From the NCBI RefSeq assembly GCF_000003605.2, contig NW_003144786.1, positions 1,465,205 through 1,492,243 on the forward strand: a DNA stretch of 27,039 nucleotides, in the 5' to 3' direction. This DNA is from Saccoglossus kowalevskii. Taxonomy: Eukaryota > Hemichordata > Enteropneusta > Harrimaniidae. Shown here piece by piece: positions 1 to 13,100 of this stretch (the first letter of the stretch is position 1; every line of letters begins with the position of its first letter). Below the pieces are notes generated by a model. The model was not told where the DNA came from. It was given only the letters and a program-made list of their open reading frames with translations, and made no database searches. The position numbers and the translations under genes are program-made.

Positions 1-975
1 ACTAAATTTCATGTAAATAAAATCCATGCGTTACAATTTACTGTATTTCAAACTCGGGGCAGCATACTTTGAACGCAGAGTATTCGATCGCTTACATTTC
101 AGTGAAAACAAAACAAAACAACGTCAGGTGTTTTTGAACTACGTGCGGTTGGCACAGTAACGGGCAATGACCTCAGCGGTTCACACGCAATGAAATTCTA
201 ATCAAGCCAGCTAGCGTTATCGTACGGTATCATAAACGCAATAATTATTCATTCAAAATGCCTTTCACACTCACGAGTACCATGGAACACGAACATGTAA
301 CAGAAAAATAACGTCTTTTGTTTAAAAAAGATTCTGTCAACCAAGAATACATGCGCAAGGCAAGATTTATGAAACGAAACAGAAAATAATCATGTCATTG
401 TCAGTGCAATGCAGACAGCCTGACCTGTTTTGATTAGTTCGCCCGTTTCTCGTTTGCTGGCCATTTTTTCTGGAGTGTGACACAAATGGTGAACATGATA
501 CTGCCAAATCAATCAAGAACCAGGATACGGCTTGGATACGCTGAAACTTTGTAAATCGTCCTCTTTTCAATTGTAAACTTTATTCCAGTGTTACGCTAAA
601 TACATGTACTAAATACTAAACAAGCGCACATAACATTGGATTTTAAAACAATGACTCATGGAATCACAAAGAAACTGTTAAGTATGTATTTCACACATTA
701 CCGAGGACCGCGGTAGAGACCGGTACAGCGGTAGAGACCCCTAATTATAAGCAGTCCGCGGCTCTCCCCGGCGTTCTGCGGTACACTGCGGAAATGACCG
801 CGGTGCACCGCCCGTTTGATTTCCTACTCTTCCCTAAGCAAAATTATAAAAATGTTCAACTTTGCAATAGTTTTCTACTATTTCCAAGAGCATGGTTACT
901 ATATTGCACAAGTCAATGAGCTTAGAAACATGACGTTGTGCTGGTCTCTGGATTGTATTGATTTGTATATTACAG
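1..975. other. PBRM1 intron (3' part), no gene seen
   Basis: AT-rich sequence ending in the acceptor of the first visible PBRM1 exon. No bromodomain-like reading could be found on either strand. The only standout is a GC-rich block at about 701-812. Confidence 0.6.
701..812. repeat. GC-rich block with short direct repeats
   Basis: Strong GC contrast with the surrounding AT-rich intron. GCGGTAGAGACC occurs at 710-721 and 728-739, and CCGCGG palindromes occur at both ends. It looks like a small mobile-element end or simple repeat; the family is not recognised. Confidence 0.5.
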
Positions 976-1184
976 GATGCACTGACTTTACAAAGAGTAC
1001 TGATACAAAAGAATGCAGAATTGATGAGTGATGAGTTGTCTGGTGTCCCTGATGTACAAATGTTAGTCCGTGAAATCATGACAAACCTATATGTGTCTGT
1101 TGTCAATCACCAAGATGAAGAAGGTCGGTGTTACAGTGATTCGCTTGCTGAGATATCAAGTGAAAAAGAAGAAGGGTGTGAAAA
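976..1184 (+). CDS. PBRM1: PBRM1 exon a: start of bromodomain 6
   Basis: Acceptor TTACAG before 976 and donor GTAAGT after 1184. Encodes residues 1-69, starting DALTLQRVL and including VNHQDEEGRCYSDSLAEI, a stretch well conserved in PBRM1 bromodomain 6. It enters in phase 0 from an exon upstream of the window. The ATG at 958 lies in the preceding intron and is not a start. Confidence 0.93.
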
Positions 1185-4100
1185 GTAAGTTTGTTTCTGT
1201 AATTAGGGTTGAAAACTACTTTGTTATAAAGTTGTTTTTTACACAACACCAGCCATTGCAGCAAATGTATATCTCTAAAAGTAGTGTTTTATACTGAATC
1301 ATTAAAAAATTACTTATTTTGACCATAGAAACATCTCTGTGATTTAGATAACATTGCAGTGATTTGATTTGCACATTTCTTTCTATTTTTTTCAGAAACC
1401 CTTTAGATTTAGACACTGTACGTAGAAATATCGATAAAGGACGTTACCGGAGACTAGATCGCTTTCAAGATGATATGTTTGAAGTATTTGAAAGAGCTAG
1501 AAGATTAAGTAGGACTGATTCACAGGTAAGTCTCATAATTGCCATTGCTATGTTCAAACTGTGTACTGTATCAATACAAGAATTTGTTTGTTCATAGATT
1601 ATCTTCCCATTATTCTGACACCCTGGCCAGTTATAAACAGTTACATTATTCATTTAGATGGCATTTAGTTTTTAACTTTTAACCATACAAACCAATGGTA
1701 TATTACAATTTCCATGGAGGTTTGTCCCATATTTTGCATTAAAAGTAGTTGGATGTCTATATTTTTATCAGTATGTAGTTTTTGTAAACAATAGCATTAT
1801 TTTGTTCTAATGGTATAAGGCTACCTTAATACAGTAATGTTCATACAATAGACCATTTTCCGTTCACTGCCTGATCCCGCATTATGCATGAAATCGAACT
1901 TTTCAAAACAAGACAAAGGTCATAGCGTCGTTATGACATAAAAAAAATTCTATAATATTTTAGGATATTACATGTTCAGTGATAGATAATTTTGATTAAA
2001 TAGGGTAATGACTGGCATTTCGACATTGAGCTATAAAAAACAAATTCAAATCAAATCGTCCAATTTTTTGCTGCAGATGTTTGGTCTGCACCTTTCACTC
2101 AATACACCAGATCTTGCATTTAATTGAAAATCATCTATTTATACCCAGTTAGTCAAACTGCATACAGTTGTCATCTTCTGTATTGGCTTCAAACAAAACA
2201 AAAAAGCTGAACTGAAGAGAAATATTCAGTAAACCATAAGACTTTATTAAGTATGTTTTTTGAGGCCAAACATAGATGTCAATGCACCAGCAAGCTATGT
2301 ACACCTTTCAGAGTTAATTTGATTTGCCCATATATTGTTTTACCGATAGGTGTATGAAGATTCTGTAGAACTTCATAAGTTCTTAATAACTATCCGAGAT
2401 GAGATCTGTAAGAATGGAGAACTGCTACTTTCCCCTGCTTTGAGTTACACCCATAAACACTTGCAAAATGATCTAGAAAAAGAGAAGAAAGAAAAACTGC
2501 CCAAAGAAATGAAAGAAGACCAAGAGAAAATAGAAGAAGAGAAACGCATTCAGGAATTAGAAGCTGCAAAACAAGCTGAACAGGATAGTGGAGTAAGTCT
2601 GAATTCTCAAACTTTTTTTAAAAATGTATCTATATCTTAAGGCACCGAGCAATTACGTTCTTTTGATCTATAATTAATAAAGAAATTCTAGAAAATAATT
2701 GTATGTCCCATAATTTGGGTAGGAAAAATTCTAGTGTTCTTACAAATCAGTAATTTTATTCCTATTTCTCTTTTAGGCTACTGAGGGTGTTGATATAAAA
2801 GGACAAACATATCGTGTTGGAGATTTTATATATTTGGAACCACTGTAAGTTAAATTATGTTCTGCTAAATACAAAACAGTATGTAGTAGTGTGTAGTTAC
2901 CAGGATATTACCCCTTTTCACAATAAGAGTGTGCAACCAATGTCCAATCATTGTGGCATTGGTTAACAAAGTCCGAAAACGGGGACTTATAATTTGGTCT
3001 CCGTCTGTGCGTCCGTCCGTGCGTCCGTCCGGAGTCAGATCTCAGAATCCCTTGGACCGATTCCGTTTGTTCTTTGCATGTGCCTCGTACTTTATGTGGG
3101 ACATATGCACATGCAGTGGTTTAGCGATTCGATTCAAAATGGCCAACTGGCAGCCATCTTGTTTTTTGAAAATGTTGTATTTTGGACATGCTTTGTCAGT
3201 TTTTATTCAAACTTGGTACATAGATTATACATGTTTAATAGGATACATGTCCATGACGATTTATTTCACAATTGGATCAAAGATGGCTAACTGGCAGCCA
3301 TCATGTTTTTTGAAAATGTTGTATTTTGGACATGCTTTGTCAGTTTTCATTCAAATTTAGTACATAGATCATACATGTTAGGATACGTGTCCCCGATCGT
3401 CCGTGAGTTCCTGTGTCTGTCCGCCCGTCTGTCCCTGCGTCAATCTGTCCAGAGTCATATTTCAGAATTCTGTGGACCGATTCCGTTCATTCTTCGCATG
3501 TGCCTAGTACCTTATGTGGGACATATGCACATGCAATGGTTTAGCATTTCGATTCAAAATGGCCGACTGGCAACCATCTTGTTTTTTGAAAATGTTGTAT
3601 TTTGGACATGCTTTGTCAGTTGCCATTCAAACTTGGTACATAGAATATACATGTTAGGATACATTTTCAGAATTGGATCAAAGATGGTAGACTGGCAGGC
3701 ATCTATTTTTTTTATGCGGTATCTTGGACGTGCTCTGTCAGTTCTCATTCAAATTTGGCACATACATGTACTTTATACATGTTAGGATGCATGTCCATGA
3801 CAATTTGTTTCAAAATCTGGTCAAGGATGGCTGAATAACGGCTGTTTTTATTTTTGGCCATATTACTACTACACGGAACACGTGTTTTGATGTAAATAAA
3901 CAATCTGTTGTATACGCCACTTGGAACTCAAGTTTCAAATACACGCTCACGACAACCCCTCCGCTTTAATATGACGAGCACAAAGAGAACTTTCAAAAAT
4001 TTAACTGGACTGTGTCATTTTCAATGACTTGTTTGTTTTTGTAGTTTAAATAAAATAAAAAAATTCGCGAAATGGAGGTGTTAGCGCGAAATCACACCGA

Positions 4101-7100
4101 CTGGTTTATTCTGCAGGAAATTTATTGTTATTAAATATCATTAATGCACATATTATAATGAGGTGGGCACGGAAATACGTTCATAATGAGGTCAACATGG
4201 TAAAGGTCAACCTGCAAACCCAACATGGCGGCACGTTGAAATTCAAGTTTGTTGTAGTCGTCGTAAATAGACTTACAATGTAGCATAAAAACTGTAAAAC
4301 TTAGGTTTTAATGTAGTTTCTAGTCGTAGAATTAAAAAAAAATCAGCTGCTACAATCAGCCGATGTCTTCTCGATCTGAGATCAGTTGTGATTGGCTTAG
4401 ATGATTGTCAATTAGAACACTCATTAACATAAATACTCATTGAAAAATCGACGGGTTCCTGCAGTGTCGATGGGCCATGCAGAATAAACCAGTCGGGGTG
4501 ATTTCGCAGTTACAGGGAATTTCGCGAATTGTTTTATTTTATTTAAACTACAAAAACAAATTAATCGCCTCGACTGAGTCTATGTTTACCGGTAGGTGTC
4601 TACCATACAGAAAATCCAAGGAATTGTAGAATATTTTTATTGGCTAAAATTAAGTTTCACGAAATGTGTACATGTTGTGTATTTTCTGGTGAAAATAGGA
4701 ATTGGACATACTGGAAAAATGTATTTTCACTAGACTTTATTTTTATTCTTGAGTGATAATAGTGATAATCCTAATTCAACAAATCTAAGTAAAGCATACA
4801 TGTAGTAAGCCGGTATCACTTTTAATCTATTTAGAGAAAAAAATCTCAAACCTCACATCGCAGTGATAGAAAAACTGTGGACTGATGAAAATGATGAACA
4901 GTGGCTGCATGGTAACTGGTATTATAGACCAGATGAAACCTTTCACTTGGCTACCAGGAAGTTTTTAGAAAAGGTATGGTTAAATATGTATTGTATTGTC
5001 CATTTGAATTTCACTTAATACATTATGGGCATTATCTTCACAGTGGGACATAATACATGACAGATTGAAAATACATATAACTTAGTTTAACATCCCATCT
5101 ACTTGAAAGTTGTCCAAAGTTTCTGGGTCCAATACGGTCCAATAACTATGAATTGTGATCATGATAGCAAGTTTCAGTTTTTGTTTCAGATTTAGATCTT
5201 TCCGAAAAAATCTTTCGAAATAAAAAAAAATATCTTTGATTGATGGCTGCATATGTCAAAATATCATGGAATTACTGTTCTTAGGGTCTCACTGTATTCT
5301 GTGTGGATGATAGAGTCATCAATTTGTGACGCTTTTGTTGTTCTTCCGATGTAATAATAAGCAGTGTCATGCAAAATGAAATTTTGTACATGTATGTAGT
5401 AAATTGTTTCCTTTATTGCTAGGATATTTTAATAATTGTTTAATTATCTGTTGTGTATCTTGTAGGAGGTTTTCAAAAGTGACTATTACAACACTGTAAA
5501 AACTAACCGTGTCATGGGGAAGTGTTACGTCATGTCTGTTAAAGATTACTTTAAATCCAGACCTGATGGATTTGCAGAGGAGGATGTATATGCATGTGAA
5601 TCTAGGTACAATGCTAAAGCCAAGGCTTTTAAAAAAATCAAGGTAGGTAGTATTGCAAGGGAGTTTTGTCTCTTCTTTTATTCGTTTTATTCATTACATA
5701 AACATATTTTTTCTTGTCACAAATTATAGGCCTGTTATAAAAGGCTGCAAGGGAGTTTAGATTTACTGTGATGTTTTTTGCCAAATTATTGTATAATTTT
5801 TAATTATTTGAGTATTTGCATGTGTTCTGAATTTACTGTGAGCTGTAGTAATTCAGGACTGGGGAGCATCTTCGTCAATCTATGTGCACCAAAACACAAC
5901 TTAATCTACTTGAAAGTTTAGGACATATTTTCTACCATCAAAAATGTCACAGAATCATAAATCCGTAATAAAATTATTATTTTAGAGTGTAATTTTAATA
6001 TGTATTCTACATTTTCTGTCTTGACATATGGTCTAACTGTTTACATCTTTTCTAGATCTGGTCATTACCACAGGGAAGTACTAAGATTATATCTAGAGAC
6101 GAGACATTATCTAAAGTACGAATAGCGTCAGTATTTGCTGATCATATAAATAAACAAGAAGAATCCATGGAAACGGATCAAACTGATGTACTTGATAAGG
6201 AGCGGGAGGTAATGCACCTCTTAGATATTTATTTTTACTAAATAAGTTTTTTTCAAGTCAGTTTGATATTAACGATGCAATAATAGAAATTGAACATTAA
6301 ATGACACCATATACCGGGTATTATTGGTGCTTTGCCATGAATAGTTTTGCTTGAAGTGAGTGCATGTATTTTTGAAAACAAACATTTTGTGATTTTTGCA
6401 CAATGATATCTCGATTTTTTAGCGCTGCTGTCGACAAAGACGATGACACAGAGCTTTTCATATTACTGATTGTCCGGCATCTGTAGTCTGTCGTCAACTT
6501 TTCCGTTTTTGTCTTCTTCTTCTTCAAAACCGTTAAACAAAATGTTTTCATATTTGCAACATAGATTCTTTGGGTAGACCTCTTTCAGATTTGTTCATTT
6601 CGTGATGATATCTTTAATTCTCTAATTTTGATGAATTTATAAATATTTTTGGTAAAAAGTGATATTTTCGACTTCTTGTTGAAAACCGCAAGTTTGATTA
6701 CTAACAGCAGAGCTATCTCAGCCGAGAGGCTGCTTGTTTACTATTTTGAGTAGGACATTTTTGAGTTGAAATACAACCAACAAATAATGGTATTACATGT
6801 ACTGTCATGCACTGCACTTTATAATACTACAAGTATGACAGTGACATTTATATAAATATGTTTCCTCCCAGAATGTTGAAGTTGAAGTACCAAACCCAGA
6901 TGATGGTTGTACATATTATGAACAATTGAATATAGAATCAGGTTTTTATAAGCTTGGTGATTGTGTGTACTTGAGATCTGATGAAGATAGGCCATTTCTA
7001 GCAAGGATGGATAAAATGTGGAAAGATTCAGCGTAAGTGTGCATATTCTAACAAATTAAATAATAATTTAATTAATAATTTAATTTTTAAAAATCCTGTA

Positions 7101-10100
7101 TTATGTGACCAGTGATTGCTTCTTTGGCAATGGTTTAGTCGAATAAACATGTGACATTTTCATTTTTAATGAAATTACACAAGCATATTTTTATTTATTC
7201 CCAATCTTTGCTTATCTATTGACAAATTGCTTTTTAAACACAAATTCTAATTTCAAAATGAACAAATAATAAAAACTATGTTCTCTCAAAGCTGGTGATT
7301 AGTTCTATAGTGTTCTGTATATCTTGAAGAAGACTTACCCTGGTACACAGAAACATGCAATTTTTATTTTATTTTTGTTTCTAGTGGTGATCCCTGGTTC
7401 CATGGCCCATGGTTTGTACATCCATCTGAGACAGAACATCAACCAACTCGTATGTTTTATAAGAATGAAGTGTTTCTGAGCTCTATTGAAGATACCAATC
7501 CCATGCGTAGCATTAGTGGGAAATGCTCTGTGCTATGCTTTAAAGACTATCTAATTAGTGAGTATGAAAACATTGTTTATCTCTCAAGAATGCTCCCAAC
7601 TGTATATTTATACATGACTGGAGAAATAATTGTGTCTGCAAATGCATATACCCTGTAACAATTTCTGAACTGATGGGGACTGTGTCAAATAAATGTTATT
7701 TTAATGATAAATTAATTAAAATATGAGTAGCAGAGAGAGGTCCAATACAAAGGTTTAAAATCAGAGGTTAACAGGACTAAGGTGGTTCTTTATCTTAGAC
7801 CATTATATTATCTGCCATAACATCGCCCAGGGTGGGGTATCAGTAGAATCCGGTACTTTATCTTCTCCAGGATTTCTAGAAATCCCTGTCCCTCTCTCTA
7901 CCTCTACCTCATTTGGTGGTTCTTCTCCCAGATAATGAAATACAATTAGTTTGATGTCATGCTCATGGTTTAAATTTAGATAATGAAACTTCTGTTCCTG
8001 GTAATACATGTTTTCTATTTTCAAAAATAAAAGACAAATAGAATTTAAAGGAACATTTTAGAAAATAATTTACTGTGCAAATATGATTGATAAATCTGTT
8101 TCGTAGCTGTTATCAGTGTATGCCAATGGTTGAAATGGCTTACTGGGCTAACTGGAGGTTACATGTACACTAGTCAGATGGTAAACATATAATTACTCTT
8201 TTTATAGGCCGTCCCACTGAAATTGCTGAAGATGATGTATATGTTTGCGAGTCTCGTTACAATGAAGCTGAAAGACAGATCAGGAAACTCAAAGGTTTAA
8301 AAAAATTCTCTGTAGCTAATAAAGTTATAGATGATGAGATTTACTTCTATAGGAAACCAATCACTCCATTGAAAGAGCCATCACCACTGTTACAGAAAGC
8401 CACACTGGAACAGGCTAGTGATCAGGCTAATGAGGATGTGGACAGCAAAACTGATGAAACCATTATAGCGGCACCAGTTCCCCCTCCACCACCAGTCATT
8501 GAAACACCAGTTAAAGTAAGTAATATGTGAGTGAGATATGTAGAACTTTTGGTTTGTCACTGGAAATATAAAGAGTAATATAAATGTCCATCAGAAAAAT
8601 AATTAGGAATTATTCGTATAAAGTACTACCAAGGAAGTTTCGTGTCATGGTTGCATCATTATACTTCAGTGCATTTTCCATACCTTTCACTTTTATACAC
8701 CCATTTGAATTTGTATAACCTTTGTACTGTAGCAACAGCCAATCACAAACCAAGATGTCAATATGTAAACAAGCAAATAAATTAACTGAATATGACAGGC
8801 CAACGGTCAACGTTGCTTTTCATGTGGATAATACACAAGATGTTAATGCAGTGATAGTGGTCACACGCAACGAAAGAGCTTGGGTAATAAAGTACATGTT
8901 ATCACTCTTTTTTTTTTTATAGCCCAAAACCAAGAGAACTGCCAGCGGTTATATTTTATTTGCTAGTGAAATCCGATCACATCTCAAAAAACAGTATCCG
9001 GACCATTCATTTGGTGAACTTAGCCGTGTTATTGGAACAGAGGTGAGTTGAACACAGCCAGCCTTTGAAGTAGAACTTGTTCTTTCCCTGTATTGTCTCA
9101 AATTGAGTGATTATTTTTGTTCAGTATGAATAAATACATCAAATCATGTGAAATTTTATTTTGATTCATCTACATGCTGACATTTTATGGTGTTATATAC
9201 ACTTTTAGGTAACATTTTTGGGCACAATATTATTGTTTTTGGTAAAAAAATTGTAGTGAAAATGATGTTTTTTCGATATTTGGATAAAATCACAAAAAAA
9301 ATTCTACCAACGAAAATTTACAGTTTACAGTAATAATAAGAATAATATTCATCACCAACCTTTTTTAGTGGCGTAATTTACCACCTAAACAAAAGTCGGA
9401 GTATGAAGAGAGAGCAGCACTACAGGCAGCAGCTAAGGAGGAAGCTAGTAATGAAGGTTTCCAGCATGCACCTGGATCTCCGGCTCAGGTACAACCACCG
9501 GGAACAATGGTGGTCTATGAATGCTGCTGGGGTGATTGCGATTTCCAATTTGAAGATTTACAGGATCTGACAAATCATATCATTGAGAACTCGGGACATC
9601 TCAGAATGCTAGGTATGTGTAGATTGAATCAACAATCATTGCAGTACAGAATATGTACAATGATATAATAAGATTTCAATTTAATGATTTCAAATCATAG
9701 CTCAAACCATAAGATTTAGTAATAGTATTTTTTTCTATAAAATATGTTGACTTTATTCTACAGGAGAACAACCAGAATATCCTTGCTTGTGGAGAGGATG
9801 CCCCAGAAATAGAAAAGTTAACCAGTAAGTCATGCTGAAAAGTTTACCTTAAAAGTGAATTTGCCAACAAATGACACCTTACCCATGCATAAATTGTGTG
9901 AAAATCCCCAATAGAAAGAAAGGGGGGGTTAATAATGCATAGCATGATCATGATGATTTTGTTTTCTGCTTTCTGCTTTCTTATTTACTGTTTATATTCT
10001 TTACACAGATTTTATGATGTGTGGTTTCTAATTCCTAGATCCATTGCTTAATGCATGTCATTTTACTTACCAAACTGATTCATAGTAGCTACATGTGATA

Positions 10101-13100
10101 TTTTTGTTTTCAAATTGCTGTTTCATAGCCATATCTTCGGCATGCTTGTTGTTCACATTTTCACATACATAATACATTATAGGACATTGTGTACATACAT
10201 TGCTGTCAGTTTAGGTCTCAAAATGCACTATAATTTTGTTGCCTATCTGCTTCACATTGGAGACATGTCTTGACCAATTATGTTTATACATAGTATATCA
10301 TAGGACAGTACCCTATATGATCCTTGACATAACTATTTGCTCAGTCAGATATGGGACAGTGAAATATTCATCTTTGACAAAATTAGAAGGGTCTTCCCAC
10401 CCCACCTTCAATACATGTCTATAAATACTTTTAATGTTTATTTTGCTCAGACCCTTCCCAGCATTGGTGCGACTTATCAGACATTGTAAAGAGGTTCATC
10501 TGAGGGTGTCATCCAAACATATCTATCCACAGCAAAGAAGCAGGTAAGATTACAATACAAGAACTGAACAAGTGACAAGTTATTCTAGCAGAGGAGTTAG
10601 GCTTTTGATGGTCTACATGGTATTATGATAAATCAGAGCATTCATTTGAATCATTTTTACAGTCCTGAGTAAAGCTACACTTTGGAATGCATGATTTGTA
10701 TCGTGGGAAAATGTTGGATCATACCATTCTCAAATAGGGGACTTGTACTTATTGCAAGAGGCACATTCTCATATCTTTCATACCTTGGATTTTATATTAT
10801 TTTTAAAATTGAATTTTGTGAAATAAACCACATGATGTGAAGTCATTAACTTATACCGGTAGTCACAATTGATCTTGTCACTTGACTATTCTACAAGTGT
10901 GTGTGGAAAGTTGGCACAAGCTTTACTATCCGTAGTTCTTATCCTATTCTGTACATGAAAGCGGCTTTAATAAAAATAATGTAAAAGTTACATATAAAAT
11001 TTAAAAGAATGATTTGAGAGTATTTATAAAAGATTGTTTATAAAAATTAATGAGACAACTGAATTATGTTGTCAGACTCCATAGGTTAAATACAAAAGTA
11101 ATAAAGCCCTTTTTATCAAGCCTACATTGTAAGTACATTTGATAACGAACCATGAAAGTGTATGGCGTATAAAAAATTGTTTTTATCAAACTTTTCTTAA
11201 GAAAGGTGTAATCCTAAAGATCAAATCTATGCATTCTAATACACAGCTTTATTGTTAGCAGATTTAGCTGGTAATATTGCTGATTTGGTGTCTCATGCAT
11301 TGTTGTGATGAGAATAAACTTTGTGAAATTACAACTGATGTGCAATGCTGTTATGTGGAAATAAATCCGTACAAGAATCGCATTTGCATATTTTTCACAC
11401 TCATTGATTCCATTTCTCAAGTTGGCCCAGCACCTTTGAAAAGTTTACAGTATACAGATGAAAACCACCCCACCTTATACCTGTACTTGGGATCATTCAA
11501 CCATTGTGAGATGTTCCCAAACAACTATGAATTATTTTCTAAATGTCATACAGTGAACATAAAACTCTTCTGTGTGTCCCAGCTTTCATGTGATATTTTA
11601 TTTTATACAAACTTTAAAAAGGAACTAGTAATGTCTTGTAGTAATGAATCACTGCTTATATATGTCTTCACTTAAAGCTCATTTATATATGAATCAGACT
11701 ATAAAGTGAATATGCAAGTTTATTCAGTGTTCTTGTTTTTTTTCAGAAATTTCTTTTCACGTCTATCAGTTCGTGGTGGTCTACAGAGTGGATCGCCAGG
11801 CCCTGGTGGACGTCCCATGACCCCAAGTACTAGTGGTGCTGTGATGGGCATTGTGGGACCACCGACTCCTGTTGGAATGGTTTCACAGCATGGCGTTGTC
11901 AATAACATGCAAGGTAAGTAGTGTGTGTTTCATTAGTTGGTTTTGATTTTTCAAAATAACAACTTTTTTTTTCCAAAAATGATATGTATAAAAGTGTATA
12001 AATTGATTTTGAAAGCTGACTAAGTTAAGTCAAAAGAGCTAATGAAGTGTGACTTCTGTGACAGAATATTCATCTTAATTATTTAATTATTCTTTGCATA
12101 TCTAGGGATGCAAAGTGGTATGCATCCAGGGATGCAGGGCGGTATGCAACCTGGTATGCAACCTGGTATGCAACCTGGTATGCATGGAATGCAAGGTACA
12201 ATGCCAGGAATGATGCAAGGACATCAAGGAATGCAACAAGTTGGTGCCATGCAGGGAATGCCACCTCATTCTCAGCAGCAAGTAATGCAACCTGGTATGT
12301 CTCCTATGGTCATGGGAAGCCAGGGAATGCAGATGCAGCATGGGATGCAACCAATAAACACCACTCAAGGTGAGTGCATAGATATGCACATTTAACCGGA
12401 AAATACAATCTCTATTTGTTATCATATAATAGCATGTCTGCACATCACCTGTTATGTTGATGCATGAATTCTATATAATATTGTTTAATTGGAATAAATA
12501 TTGTCACATTTCCCTAGCTGTGAGGCTGTATTATGTTACCCTTACCCATGCATGGTTTGTTTCTATGTTACATTGTGTGGTATTGTCTGCTTTGCTTTGT
12601 GTTTGGTGTGTAGGTATACCTGCAGGTAGGATGGGCCAACCTATGATGCAACCACACCCACAGCAACCTCCACCGCCTATGATGTCACCTAGACCAGGTC
12701 TTCACCCTCCACCAGCGCCTAGTCCACACAGTGGACCAGCAAGTCCTGCCTTTGATCAAGGTATAATATAAGGGCTGCAGAATATGTAGTGAATGGATTT
12801 TTGGAATCATTCACTGTGGAATCCTTTGACTATCAATATATACCATATGTGCTGTATTAAGAGTGAATATACTTACACAAATGACAAAGAATACAATAAA
12901 GGCAATTTTTTGGTTTGAGTGCACTTTTATTGGAGATGCACTCCAAATAGAGCAACTATGGTAGTCTGATATGTACATCATTGAAGATAGTAGAATCACA
13001 ATCTAGGAAATACTGGTTTGTTTAAAAAATATTTCTTGGTATTTAAATGTATCATTATTAAACCACAACATTGTACACTGCTCATATGAAGTGAAATATG

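Noticed and set aside
958-975. ATG at 958 as the start of the polybromo reading frame
   Set aside because: It lies in the intron before a TTACAG acceptor. The protein begins in mid-bromodomain 6, so the true start is far upstream.
2929-3785. Overlapping ORFs of up to 160 codons on the plus strand
   Set aside because: They run across the 420-bp tandem repeat and simply repeat its translation (FFENVVFWTCFVS); no start context or domain.
7803-8024. Minus-strand ORF of 73 codons with an acidic, proline-containing stretch
   Set aside because: Inside a PBRM1 intron, no recognised domain, no splice or poly(A) context.
11277-11675. Plus-strand ORF of 132 codons
   Set aside because: Intron composition, no domain, no conservation that I recognise; PBRM1 exons lie on either side in frame without it.
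12079-12443. Minus-strand ORFs rich in HTRLHT and AYQVAYQV repeats
   Set aside because: Antisense shadows of the MQPG-coding repeat in PBRM1 exon p.
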